From Halomonas llamarensis (GTDB lineage Bacteria > Pseudomonadota > Gammaproteobacteria > Pseudomonadales > Halomonadaceae): 64,000 nt of DNA. Below, piece by piece: positions 24,664-33,440 of the stretch; positions within the stretch are counted from its first letter, which is position 1; every line of letters begins with the position of its first letter. The notes beneath the pieces were generated by a model. It was not told the DNA's origin. It made no database searches and saw only the letters and a program-made list of their open reading frames with translations. A program made the translations under genes and the position numbers. The DNA is taken from NCBI RefSeq assembly GCF_023555005.1, contig NZ_JAMJPJ010000008.1, forward strand, positions 1 through 64,000. The letters run 5' to 3'.

Positions 24664-26393
24664 CAAGACTCCAGGTAATAAATCAGATCACTTAGCGCAT
24701 CCACGGCTTCAGCAAGCGCTACGTCGTCGTCACGATCCAAGGTATCGCGGACTTCCTCCATACAATCCACCAAGTCTTCGCTGTCTTCTGGTGATGCGTT
24801 TTCCAATAGGCGTTCCGCTTTCTCAATCAGCGCCCTGGCTTGCACAGCGTGGCGCTGTTCGGACTGCCCTTCAGCCACTTCCCCTTCGATCAGGGTTGAA
24901 AGCCGCTCGCGGGCCTCTTCAAGCTCCTCGTTGGCAAAGCGTGAGGTGGCATTTTTGATAGTGATACGTTTTTCCAGTCCAGTGCGTTTCTCGCGGGCGC
25001 TGACCTCCAGGATACCATTGATATCCAACGTGAAAGTGGTCACGATAATATTGCCTGCTGGCGCATCACTTAAGCCCTCAACGCGAAAATCGCCGATCTG
25101 GGTATTATTGAGCGCATCGCGCTCTTCACCCTGAAAGACCTTGACGTCAATAATCTGCTGGCCGTCATGCACGGTGCTAAACGCCTCACTTTTTGTCACC
25201 GGAATCGGGGTGTTCTTGCGAATGAGCGGCACATAAACATAAGGGTAGGGTTCGCCATCAAGCTCATCGAGTGCACTGGTGCCGAAAGTATACGGCGTGA
25301 TATCAACCAATACGCGAGCCATGTTGTCACCGGCGACGAGCGCGCCTTGGATGGCGGCGCCATGGGCCACGCATAAATCCGGGTCGAGTTCGGCGCGGGG
25401 CGTCATACCAAGCACTTCTTCCAGACGCTGCTGGACAAGCGGGGTGCGCGTGGCACCGCCCACCAACAGCACCTCATCCAGGTCAGCCACCGTTAGTCTT
25501 GCTCCCTCCAGGGCGACATGCACCGCCTCCAGCGTGTCGTTGACCAAAGGTGCGATCATATCCTCATAGTCGTCACGTGAAAGCTCCAGGGAAAGGTGTA
25601 CCGGCTGACGGTCGTGCTCCAACAGATACTCTTCATCGATACGGGCATAGGGCGCATCGCTCAGGGCAATCTTCGCCGCTTCGGCAGCGCGGGTAATGCG
25701 CGCCATGGCAGCGCGGTTATCACGAGGATCGACCTGATGCGCCTCTCTTAGGTGCGCAACGAGGTGATTGACGATACACGTATCAAAATCATCGCCGCCC
25801 AAGCAGTTGTTACCGTGGCTTGCGAGAACCTGGTTGATATCTTCCGCCAGACGTACGACGGAGACGTCGAACGTGCCGCCCCCCAGGTCGTAGACCAAGA
25901 CGTTTTTCGCTTCGCTGTGATGGGCCTCATAAGCCAGCACGGCCGCCGTCGGCTCGTTAATGATACGCTCGACAGCAAGGCCTGCCAGTGCGCCTGCTTC
26001 ACGCGTGGCTTGACGCTGCGCATCCGAGAAATAGGCAGGCACGGTAATGACCGCTTGCTTCACCTCCGTGCCAAGAAAGGCTTCGGCGGCGCCCTTGAGG
26101 CGGCGCAGGATTAACGCTGATATCTCTTGGGGAGTGTAGTGCTTCTCACCCAGAGCAACGTGGGTGTCTTCCCCCATACGCCGCTTGATGGAGCGCAAGG
26201 TGCGTTCCGGGTGCAACGCATACTGATTGCGTGCGGTCTGTCCTACCAGCAAGGCACCATCATCCGCCAACCCAACGACGGAGGGCAGCAGGGATTGACC
26301 ATCCACTTCGATAACATGTACTTGGCCATCGCGCACCACGGCCACTTCGGAGTTTGTGGTTCCAAGATCAATACCGATAATAGGTGTTTTCAC
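24663..26393 (-). CDS. Hsp70-family chaperone (DnaK-like)
   Basis: A 576-residue Hsp70, shorter than DnaK (638) because the C-terminal lid is reduced. The ATPase domain is intact: IGIDLGTTNSEVAVV (phosphate 1), VITVPAYFSDAQRQATREA, VYDLGGGTFDVSVV (phosphate 2) and VLLVGGATRTPLVQ (adenosine). The linker reads VLVDITPYTFG rather than the usual VLLLDVTPLSLG. A substrate-binding beta domain follows (to about 500). It starts at GTG with AGGA eight bases upstream, 12 bases after the grpE-like stop. Linkage to a GrpE-like, a J-like and a TPR protein indicates a dedicated folding machine separate from the housekeeping dnaKJ. Confidence 0.9.
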   Translation of the reverse strand: MKTPIIGIDLGTTNSEVAVVRDGQVHVIEVDGQSLLPSVVGLADDGALLVGQTARNQYALHPERTLRSIKRRMGEDTHVALGEKHYTPQEISALILRRLKGAAEAFLGTEVKQAVITVPAYFSDAQRQATREAGALAGLAVERIINEPTAAVLAYEAHHSEAKNVLVYDLGGGTFDVSVVRLAEDINQVLASHGNNCLGGDDFDTCIVNHLVAHLREAHQVDPRDNRAAMARITRAAEAAKIALSDAPYARIDEEYLLEHDRQPVHLSLELSRDDYEDMIAPLVNDTLEAVHVALEGARLTVADLDEVLLVGGATRTPLVQQRLEEVLGMTPRAELDPDLCVAHGAAIQGALVAGDNMARVLVDITPYTFGTSALDELDGEPYPYVYVPLIRKNTPIPVTKSEAFSTVHDGQQIIDVKVFQGEERDALNNTQIGDFRVEGLSDAPAGNIIVTTFTLDINGILEVSAREKRTGLEKRITIKNATSRFANEELEEARERLSTLIEGEVAEGQSEQRHAVQARALIEKAERLLENASPEDSEDLVDCMEEVRDTLDRDDDVALAEAVDALSDLIYYLES

Positions 26394-26405
26394 AATAACG
26401 GGTCC

Positions 26406-27077
26406 TTAATGTGACGTATGGGTGTCAGGCACCGGTGGCTTATTCACGATGACCTCTGCCAGGCGCAGCAACCGCGTGCCGTGCCAGTAACCGGGACGCA
26501 GTTCGTCAAGCACTTCGCCTTCAGGCCGATCAACGTCGTACGCGATATCCGCGGCCTGCATGGTATGCGGATCAAACGGCTGACCGAGACTCTGGACGGG
26601 ACGCACCTCACGGCGAGTTAAAATACCGTCTAAGCGCTCAAGGTTCATCGCCATACCCTGCGCCATACCGCGAACAAAGGTCGTCGCATCGCTTCGCCGA
26701 GCAAGCCACCCGGGTGTGTAACGTTGGGCTTGCGTGTGACCTGCTTGCAGACGATCGCGCAGATCAATCATCTCCAACAGCAGATCGCGCTCTTGTTCGC
26801 GCTGCTGAGCCTGGTGCTGTGCGCTTTGCTGAGACAGCTGCTGTTCAAGCCGTGATTTATCCTGTTCAAGCCTATCAAAGAGCTCACGAAACTGCTCCAA
26901 CGCGGTTTTGAACTGGCGTGATTCGATTTTGACTTCACTTTTGAGCGCAGCAAGTTCGGCCAGTAGCGAGAACAGATCGGGTGCATCCAGCGCTTGCTCG
27001 TCAGTCTCCTGCGAACCGGGGGTTTGCAGATAGGTACGAAAGCGCTCCAGCAGTTGTTCCTGTTGGTCCTTGTCCAT
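26406..27077 (-). CDS. GrpE-like nucleotide-exchange factor
   Basis: A 223-residue protein. Residues about 45-110 are a long Gln/Glu-rich coiled coil (LEQDKSRLEQQLSQQSAQHQ), as in the GrpE dimer stalk. The C-terminal part ends with GEVLDELRPGYWHGTRLLR and LAEVIVNKPP, which matches the GrpE beta-domain signature. It should exchange ADP for ATP on the adjacent Hsp70. I start at ATG 27077, with AGGA six bases upstream; an in-frame reading to 27233 runs into the J-like gene and is unlikely. Confidence 0.8.
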   Translation of the reverse strand: MDKDQQEQLLERFRTYLQTPGSQETDEQALDAPDLFSLLAELAALKSEVKIESRQFKTALEQFRELFDRLEQDKSRLEQQLSQQSAQHQAQQREQERDLLLEMIDLRDRLQAGHTQAQRYTPGWLARRSDATTFVRGMAQGMAMNLERLDGILTRREVRPVQSLGQPFDPHTMQAADIAYDVDRPEGEVLDELRPGYWHGTRLLRLAEVIVNKPPVPDTHTSH

Positions 27078-27111
27078 GCACATTCCTGTTTTCGTTGGTC
27101 GCACGTGGGCG

Positions 27112-27405
27112 TTAGGTTTCACCGCGCAGCAATGCACTAAAGAGCGCACGCGAAGGGCGTTGCGGTGCTTTAACGGGTGAGGTGCGATCGAGCAAATCTT
27201 CTGGCGTCGGCGGCTGGGCATCAAACAACTCAAAGGTTAAACGCTTACGCCGTGTGGCAATCTTTTCATAAGCGGCTTGAGCCGCCTGAAAACCTTGGGG
27301 GTCGCGTTCCGGCGAATGGCGCTTAATGGCTTCGCGATAGGCACGCGCAATCGTGGTGTCATCTGACGTGGCGTCAACGCCCAATACCAGATAAGGGTTT
27401 CTCAC
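27112..27405 (-). CDS. J-domain-like protein with altered HPD motif
   Basis: A 97-residue protein. The first 50 residues follow J-domain helices I-III (NPYLVLGVDATSDDTTIARA, YREAIKRH and FQAAQAAYEKI). The loop that should read His-Pro-Asp reads His30-Ser31-Pro32 followed by Glu-Arg-Asp-Pro. Since HPD is the part that triggers Hsp70 ATP hydrolysis, activity may be changed or the motif replaced. The tail is Pro-rich. The gene overlaps the upstream TPR gene by four bases and lies 34 bases before grpE. Confidence 0.78.
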   Translation of the reverse strand: MRNPYLVLGVDATSDDTTIARAYREAIKRHSPERDPQGFQAAQAAYEKIATRRKRLTFELFDAQPPTPEDLLDRTSPVKAPQRPSRALFSALLRGET

Positions 27406-29870
27406 GGTTCATACTCCCCTATGTTCATCAGCATATTACTCACAAATTCAGCCACAACTTCAAGCCCGAAATCGCGTTCCATGGCACGCAGTGCTTGCTG
27501 TGTTTTTTTATCTAAACCCAAGTCATTACACAGCGCTTCCAGGCCGTGTTCATGCAAATCTGCAAGCACGGCGCTACTCTCCGACGCATGCCCGAAGGGG
27601 TTAGCCATTTCGTCGTCAAGCTCGTCTTCGTCAAAGGCCATGGAAGAACCACCAAACAACGGCGCTTCCAAGAAGCGAAAGTGCGCCAGAATCTCGCGCA
27701 ATCGCGTTGCCGTGCGCATATCGCCGGCCTCGATAGCCCTTGCCTCAGCAGCATCCAGACGTCGAATTTCTTGATCACTCGCTTGCCATTTCTGTCTTGG
27801 GTACTTGGCCTCGAATGCATGTAGCACGAAGGTTGGGGCTTTCGACCACTGCTTCAAGGCTGCACGGGCTATCGCCAGCCTCGGTTCTTGCCAGTCGCAA
27901 CGCTTGAGTAGCTCGCAAAGCTGTACCATGGCATCAAACGTGAGGGGCAAATGCGCGGCCGTTTTAAGCGGTTGCGTAAAATAGCGTTTGAGCGGTTCGG
28001 GCAGTTTTTCTGATGTCAGTTGCTCTTGCAGACGTGTGACAAAAGCGTCCAGATCGGCCGTGTCCTGTGCCTGAGGTTTTTTGATGCCGAAGCGTTTCCC
28101 CATGTGCGTCGGCGACTCTCCCGCCGCCAGCAGCTCTAGCGCGATATTGAAGTGCGCGGCGAGCCCACCGCCTTGTTGCTCGTATATCTCAAGGAGACTT
28201 GCAATGCCGGCTGACGAATCGTTTTGCATTTGCGTCAGTGCGGCGACGATATCGCAGCGTACACTAAAGCGCCCGGTGTCCCACTGCCTGGCTTGCATTA
28301 ACTCATTGTCTGCCAGGTCGGGGCGCTTGGCGCGCAACTGCTTAGCCGCATGGGCCAAGTGCGCTTTCACGAGGCGCTCGCGTGCGCCGCGATTGATCGG
28401 GTCGATGGCGAGAACCTGATGTGCCAGCTTGGCCGCCTTTTTAAACGCCTGACTGGTCACGGCGGTATCCAATGCCGCGGTTAATACCCGCACATCGTTC
28501 GGCCAGTGCTGCAATGCCTGCTGTTCAAAGACGCGCGCCTGCTTGAGTTGCTTACCGCGTAAATAGTAGCCGTGTAAGCGCAGATAAGGCTCAGGGTCAT
28601 CCGGATCATAATCCAGGCTTTCTTCAACGAAGGCAGCAACTTGCCTATCCAAGGCCTCGGGATCTTTGGAAGGTATTTCGTCAAGCAGGTGGAATAGTGC
28701 ATCCGTGCGCCTAAGGGTCAGCGCAATTCGCAGAGCGTGGTCACTCTCGGGCAATGGCACCGACAACAAGAGCTCATCCGCCAATCTTTCCAAACTATCG
28801 TGATGCTCCCAAGGATCCGCTTTTTGGTCTTCTAGATACCACGTTAACAAGCGCAATAGATCGTAGTTGGGCGGTTGAACCGGGCGTTGTTGACGCAGCC
28901 ATTGCGCGCTGTCGGGGAACTCTTCTACCAACAGACGCAGGGCATGCTCATCAACCCAGGATTTTCCTAGCGTTGTCTGATGGTGATACATTAGTTTAAA
29001 AAGCGCCTTGTTAGATGGAGTCGGCCCCAGCTTTTGCAGCGCCTGCTGCATTGACTGACGTGACCGATCCCAACCACGCAGGGTCAGCACAAAGCGCCGC
29101 GTTGCCTCGCCCATTCCCGCCAGTTGGGCGGCGGCTTCATTTTCTGGCACACAGGCCAGTTCGGCGGCCTGGCGCAAAGAGGCAAAAGCAGAGGTATCAG
29201 CCACCTTGGCCAATCGTGTTTTCGCGTCTTTCGGCGCTTCATCTACGCGCTGGAGCGCCTTGAGAATGTGTACCAAGTCGCGGCAGGGTGAACGAAACGG
29301 AATCCCAGCCAGTGCCTGTGTCAGCGCCTCGTCATCGCCATTGCAATAAGCTTCAAGCGCCGTTTCTGCTGCCAGGAGGTGCTGATGTAACGGGTCATCA
29401 TCAGGCAGCGCGTCGCGTATCGCGGCGTTCCCCGCCAGGCTGTGGGCGGCTAACTTCGTACGCAGCACATCGCGCTCAGCACGGGAAATCCCCTCAGTAG
29501 CGGATCCGTTTAATAATGCGACGGCTTCATTGGTGTTTCCCAAACGCAGCAGCACGTCCGCATAGGGCAAGCGCACCGGCGCGACATCACTGCCTAACAT
29601 ACGTCGGTTATGCCAAATCACTAGGGCTTCTTTATCCATGCCTTTGTCGGCGAGTGCCATCGCACGTCCTTCATAGGCCTGGGCAAGATATTGACGCGTC
29701 TGCACAGTATCTGTCTGCTTTAAAAGCAACTTGAGAGTGGAAATCGCCTCGCGAAAGCGCCCTTCCTCAAGCGCTTTCTGCGCTTCTTGCGTTAACGTTT
29801 CACTGTCCGCGTGATGGAGTGTTGCCGGTGTCTTACTCCGTAGATGCCCTTTACGCTTTTTTTTCGCCAT
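27402..29870 (-). CDS. Large tetratricopeptide-repeat protein
   Basis: An 822-residue soluble protein. A Lys/Arg-rich start (MAKKKRKGHLRSKTP) is followed by TPR-like helix pairs: about 22-100 (AQKALEEGRFREAISTLKLL) and again at 395-500 (VFEQQALQHWPNDVRVLTAA, KAAKLAHQVLAIDPINRGA). The C-terminal third is helical, with an acidic patch (DEDELDDEM) near 755. It is probably the scaffold or client-recruiting part of the Hsp70 system encoded with it. The ATG at 29870 is preferred; a GTG four codons earlier is possible. I recognise no catalytic motif. Confidence 0.75.
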   Translation of the reverse strand: MAKKKRKGHLRSKTPATLHHADSETLTQEAQKALEEGRFREAISTLKLLLKQTDTVQTRQYLAQAYEGRAMALADKGMDKEALVIWHNRRMLGSDVAPVRLPYADVLLRLGNTNEAVALLNGSATEGISRAERDVLRTKLAAHSLAGNAAIRDALPDDDPLHQHLLAAETALEAYCNGDDEALTQALAGIPFRSPCRDLVHILKALQRVDEAPKDAKTRLAKVADTSAFASLRQAAELACVPENEAAAQLAGMGEATRRFVLTLRGWDRSRQSMQQALQKLGPTPSNKALFKLMYHHQTTLGKSWVDEHALRLLVEEFPDSAQWLRQQRPVQPPNYDLLRLLTWYLEDQKADPWEHHDSLERLADELLLSVPLPESDHALRIALTLRRTDALFHLLDEIPSKDPEALDRQVAAFVEESLDYDPDDPEPYLRLHGYYLRGKQLKQARVFEQQALQHWPNDVRVLTAALDTAVTSQAFKKAAKLAHQVLAIDPINRGARERLVKAHLAHAAKQLRAKRPDLADNELMQARQWDTGRFSVRCDIVAALTQMQNDSSAGIASLLEIYEQQGGGLAAHFNIALELLAAGESPTHMGKRFGIKKPQAQDTADLDAFVTRLQEQLTSEKLPEPLKRYFTQPLKTAAHLPLTFDAMVQLCELLKRCDWQEPRLAIARAALKQWSKAPTFVLHAFEAKYPRQKWQASDQEIRRLDAAEARAIEAGDMRTATRLREILAHFRFLEAPLFGGSSMAFDEDELDDEMANPFGHASESSAVLADLHEHGLEALCNDLGLDKKTQQALRAMERDFGLEVVAEFVSNMLMNIGEYEP

Positions 29871-29946
29871 AATCGTCGTCACTTACGGGTTATCGGATAC
29901 CAAAATACCATGTGCCTCAGATCTGAAACCGCCATTATCTCAAACT

Positions 29947-30555
29947 TCAGTTGGCGTAATCACGCGAGAACGCGGCCAATGACGCTTTCAGGTCTTTCTC
30001 CGCAATCGGGGCACCAATGCTACGGAACTTCCAATTGCTGTTATGGCGATACAAGCTACCCATAATCATGCTCACTTTGCCCCCGAACGTCGGGTCGTTA
30101 GCCACGTCAAATGTTGCAAATACGCTGCCGGTACCGGCCTTGCCGTTGTGGATACGAATGCCAGCAAACGGGATCTCACCGAAGTTCTGCTGTGAGAAAG
30201 AATTCAACACTAAGGCTAGTGTCGTAACCTCACTTGGTACCTGATTTAGGTTAATTTGGACGACTTCATTATCTTCGCCATCATCGCCGCCAGTGTCACC
30301 TGTCCGGTCATCGCCACTGTGATTGATAGAGCCACACTTAGATTTTAGCTGACGAAACCATACGGTATCGACCAGATTGCCTTGGGCATCAAACATGCCC
30401 ACAGAGGCGTCTAGGTCAACGGCAACGTGTTTTTTGCCAAAAAAACCTTTCTTTTCGATTGCGCCCCAGTTCACACCGATTTCAATGTAATCCAAGGTAT
30501 CACCATCTTCTTTTTCAAGACTGATGCGTTGGCCTTTTGCGAGGTTAATAGACAT
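29947..30555 (-). CDS. TerD-domain protein
   Basis: A 202-residue TerD-family protein. It opens MSINLAKGQRISLEKEDGD, carries the calcium-site segment VAVDLDASVGMF and SGDDRTGDTGGDDGEDNEVV, and ends with MIMGSLYRHNSNWKFRSIG. TerD domains bind Ca2+ through a cluster of acidic residues. The insert WGAIEKKGFFGKKHV before the calcium site marks the subgroup related to TerZ/TerA-C. It has TGGAG ten bases upstream. It sits between the chaperone set and the metabolite module. Confidence 0.88.
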   Translation of the reverse strand: MSINLAKGQRISLEKEDGDTLDYIEIGVNWGAIEKKGFFGKKHVAVDLDASVGMFDAQGNLVDTVWFRQLKSKCGSINHSGDDRTGDTGGDDGEDNEVVQINLNQVPSEVTTLALVLNSFSQQNFGEIPFAGIRIHNGKAGTGSVFATFDVANDPTFGGKVSMIMGSLYRHNSNWKFRSIGAPIAEKDLKASLAAFSRDYAN

Positions 30556-30685
30556 AGTGAATGCTCCATTTTTTTAAGTGATTGCCGTGTATCGGCATTG
30601 GGTTTAACGAATGTTGGGTAGGCTAATAGTGGCGGTCTGGTCTGCTTTAGTCAGGTTGATCATTGGATTCTCGCTGGCTGGGTAA

Positions 30686-31558
30686 TTAAACAGTGGCTTG
30701 CAAAGCGACGACCCGTTTGGCCCAACTAACGTGACACGTCGCTTCTAGCATCTGGCCACTGTCTTTAAACACCGCTTCCGCACTGTTGAGCAGGGCGTGG
30801 GCCTGAGGCTGCTGGCGGGCCATGGCTTGAGTAAAATGCTCTTCGATCAGCGCTACTTGCGCAGGATGAACGCAGGTCTTGGCATAAAATCCCCAGGCTA
30901 TGTCTTGGGCTACTTCACGAGATAGGGTGTCGGGTTCCCCAATTAAATCACACACGGGGGCTGACAGCTCGAAGCCGGCAGGCCTGAAAACGGTAATGAG
31001 CCGCTCAATAGTTGATCGCAAAGGAGTGTCGTAAAGCGTTTGACCGGGCTGGCGCTTAAGGCCCAGGGCACCTAAAAGATCATTAGCACCAATACGTAGC
31101 GCGATGATCGGGTTACATAGGGCTTGCACCGCTTTAAGGGTGGCGATCACGCTGTTTTCACTAAACAACGCCGGGGTTTCGAGCGTTGGCATAATGGCGA
31201 GCTCCTTGTGGCGATTCAGTACCTCGCGCCATGCGGACATGGTGGTATCGTCGAATTTGGGTATGACCATCCCATCGATACGTGCCATCGCGTCAGACGA
31301 CTCCAATAGCTGGCGCAGCACAAAGGGATTACGCGGCCTGACAAAGCGCAGGAACGATACGTCTTGTGGTGCCGCCTTCAACGCTTTTATCAATCGTTGC
31401 ACGGCCCAGGCGACGGCGTCGGGTGTCACCGCGTCTTCCGTACACAGGATGATCGATCGTGCATCATGGCAGCCAACGGCTAAAATCTGATCGAGCGCTT
31501 TGTGGGTGGCGGGCACATAGAGCGATGCGCCTAGTTGGCCATAATGGGGTGTCGCCAT
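30686..31558 (-). CDS. HpcH/HpaI (citrate-lyase beta-like) aldolase of the Ter metabolite module
   Basis: A 290-residue TIM-barrel protein of the CitE/HpcH type. It has YVPATHKALDQIL at the start, the arginine in FLRFVRPRN, MPTLETPALFSE with the metal-binding Glu, IALRIGANDLLGALG, and the GFYAKTCVHPAQVALIEE end typical of CitE. Such enzymes make or break carbon-carbon bonds, often using CoA esters. Anantharaman, Iyer and Aravind described homologues as part of a Ter-linked pathway thought to make a nucleoside-like metabolite. The start overlaps the stop of the preceding gene by one base (TAATG). Confidence 0.82.
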   Translation of the reverse strand: MATPHYGQLGASLYVPATHKALDQILAVGCHDARSIILCTEDAVTPDAVAWAVQRLIKALKAAPQDVSFLRFVRPRNPFVLRQLLESSDAMARIDGMVIPKFDDTTMSAWREVLNRHKELAIMPTLETPALFSENSVIATLKAVQALCNPIIALRIGANDLLGALGLKRQPGQTLYDTPLRSTIERLITVFRPAGFELSAPVCDLIGEPDTLSREVAQDIAWGFYAKTCVHPAQVALIEEHFTQAMARQQPQAHALLNSAEAVFKDSGQMLEATCHVSWAKRVVALQATV

Positions 31559-32685
31559 TAGATAGCCTCCACTGTGGAAAGCGCTTTGATTAATGAGCAG
31601 GCATGGAAGGGCATATCAGGGCATACATCCACCGGTACGTTTTTTTCTTTTGCCAGCAGTATGAGATGCTCGACATCTGGGTGAGCGGTATCACGCACCA
31701 TTAACAGGGCCGGGACGCGACGCAGCATGACGCGTGTGGCCTCAGCAATTCCCGGCTTGATGTGATTGATGTCGTCAACGCCATAATCGCGTTGGATCTG
31801 TCCGAGCATTTCTTGCATCAAGAACCGCTGGCGCGTGAGTTCGCCCTCCGCTGGGAGAGGCGTGTTGTCAAACGGCTGCGATAAATAGACGGCGACGCGC
31901 TCTATGAACGCCTGTGATTGGTCGTATGGCGCCAAGTCGGCATATAGGACACAGCCATGAAAAGCGCCCTTGGGTACTTGGTGGTTGAGGACCGAGCGCG
32001 ATACAAGCCCTGAAACAGTGGCGTTGAGAATGCCCGATGGAATGGCATAGTCCTCACACGTTGCCGCGTAATCAGCCGTACCGCCAATGTCAGAAATGAC
32101 CGCCAAACGGGTAGAAACGGTGCTTTTACCTTGGGCACGTCGGGCAGTGTTGTAGCGCGCCATATCTGAACGCAATTCACGAGTAATCACACCTTTTGCG
32201 GTCCATGCATCGACAAATACAATGCGCTTAGCCTCTACGCCGACATCATCCAGCAGATAATCCAGCGCCGCGGTATCGATGCCTCGATCACGAATAATGG
32301 AGACGCTGTAGTGCTGGCATGCTTGATCTTCATAATTCACTAGGGCACGTCGGAGCAGTGCGCCCGCTGGGGTGCCAGCACGCACCAAGCTGACCAGCGT
32401 AATGGGTGAGGCGCTACCCCCCAAGTCGGTTACCAACTGATGGGCCAGCTGGCGCACTTCACGCGCTAGCCTTGGGGCGTAGCGCGCGCAGAGGATCTCA
32501 AATAACGTCAGGTATCGAGGGCTTGGCGCCTCTTCACGATGAATCATTTCACTGTAGTGGGCTTGGCCTGTTTGAATGCGGCGCTCTTTCTCTTCAATCG
32601 AGAGATATTCTGGCGCTATCGGAGTGAGCAGAAACTGGCAGTCATCCGGCTGGTAAGAACCGTAAAAGGGCGCGAGCGCGGTCAT
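31558..32685 (-). CDS. Phosphoribosyltransferase-like protein with C-terminal PELOTA-type domain (StiP family)
   Basis: A 375-residue protein. Residues about 65-285 resemble the Ter-associated phosphoribosyltransferase-like family often labelled cysteine protease StiP (LVSLVRAGTPAGALLRRAL, RIVFVDAWTAKGVI). The last 90 residues form a PELOTA-type RNA-binding fold (PALLMVRDTAHPDVEHLILLAKEKNVPV). I start at ATG 32685, overlapping the HAD stop by four bases (ATGA), with AAAGGA upstream. The protease label comes from old database annotation; the sequence motifs favour a nucleotide-metabolism enzyme. It is expected to work with the three neighbours of the module. Confidence 0.8.
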   Translation of the reverse strand: MTALAPFYGSYQPDDCQFLLTPIAPEYLSIEEKERRIQTGQAHYSEMIHREEAPSPRYLTLFEILCARYAPRLAREVRQLAHQLVTDLGGSASPITLVSLVRAGTPAGALLRRALVNYEDQACQHYSVSIIRDRGIDTAALDYLLDDVGVEAKRIVFVDAWTAKGVITRELRSDMARYNTARRAQGKSTVSTRLAVISDIGGTADYAATCEDYAIPSGILNATVSGLVSRSVLNHQVPKGAFHGCVLYADLAPYDQSQAFIERVAVYLSQPFDNTPLPAEGELTRQRFLMQEMLGQIQRDYGVDDINHIKPGIAEATRVMLRRVPALLMVRDTAHPDVEHLILLAKEKNVPVDVCPDMPFHACSLIKALSTVEAI

Positions 32686-33440
32686 TGGGCGAGTTCCTTT
32701 ACTGCGTTCCAAACTTGGCTACGCGTGGGCATTACGGCCATATCGCTATGCGTCATGAAAGGTAGATCCGATAGGCTGTCGCCAAGCGCGATGATGGTGT
32801 CTTCTGGTTGACGCTTAAGCACCTCTTCGAGAAGAAACCGGCAAGCCTCTGATTTGCAGGTGTAGAAAGGTCGCAGCGCGGCATTACGGGTGTTGGTATG
32901 AAGCGATAATCCATGTGCCTGAGCCACCTCGTTGAGTAGCGCGTGAGCCTCGATAGACAGCTCCCCCGTTGCCTTGATCGACAAATAGACCGGCACTGAC
33001 AGGTCTTCTAGCTGACGCAGCGTAAACTGCAGGTGCGGCACTACCCGTGGCAGTGCCTCGCTAAGGTCAGCGTAGGCCCGGCCGATAGCAAGGTGCGCAT
33101 CATCCATATGCGGCGCCAGACGCGATTGCCACGCCGGTAACACTTGGCCTTCAAACGTGACCAGTGCGCCATGGCTCACCACGGCATATTCCCGTGGGAA
33201 GGATAGTGACACGCGATCCAGCGCATAGCTGGTTCTACCCGTTACCGGAATAATCAGGTCGGCCGCGCCACTGAACAGCTCCCACAGCATGCGTTGCTGG
33301 TGGGTCTGAAACGAAAGCGCAGCGCCGTCTCTATCGACAGCGGCGAGCTGAACGCGCTCAGCGTTGCCAGGTAATGACCGCTCACTGGCGAACAGCGTAT
33401 CGTCGAGATCCGTCAGTAGGATCAATCGGCCACGGCTCAT
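32682..33440 (-). CDS. HAD-family phosphatase of the Ter metabolite module
   Basis: A 252-residue HAD hydrolase of the Cof type. Motif I is LTDLDDTLFASE, motif II lies in IIPVTGRTSYALDRV, the cap domain spans about 90-180, motif III is the Lys of CKSEACRFLLEEV, and motif IV is ALGDSLSDLPFM. It probably dephosphorylates the product or an intermediate made by the two phosphoribosyltransferase-like neighbours. It overlaps both neighbours by four bases, so the three genes form one tightly coupled unit. Confidence 0.85.
   Translation of the reverse strand: MSRGRLILLTDLDDTLFASERSLPGNAERVQLAAVDRDGAALSFQTHQQRMLWELFSGAADLIIPVTGRTSYALDRVSLSFPREYAVVSHGALVTFEGQVLPAWQSRLAPHMDDAHLAIGRAYADLSEALPRVVPHLQFTLRQLEDLSVPVYLSIKATGELSIEAHALLNEVAQAHGLSLHTNTRNAALRPFYTCKSEACRFLLEEVLKRQPEDTIIALGDSLSDLPFMTHSDMAVMPTRSQVWNAVKELAQ

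Noticed and set aside
26406-27233. Longer version of the GrpE-like protein with 52 extra residues
   Set aside because: The extension is read through the J-like gene, is low in helix-forming residues and lacks a ribosome site; ATG 27077 is better.
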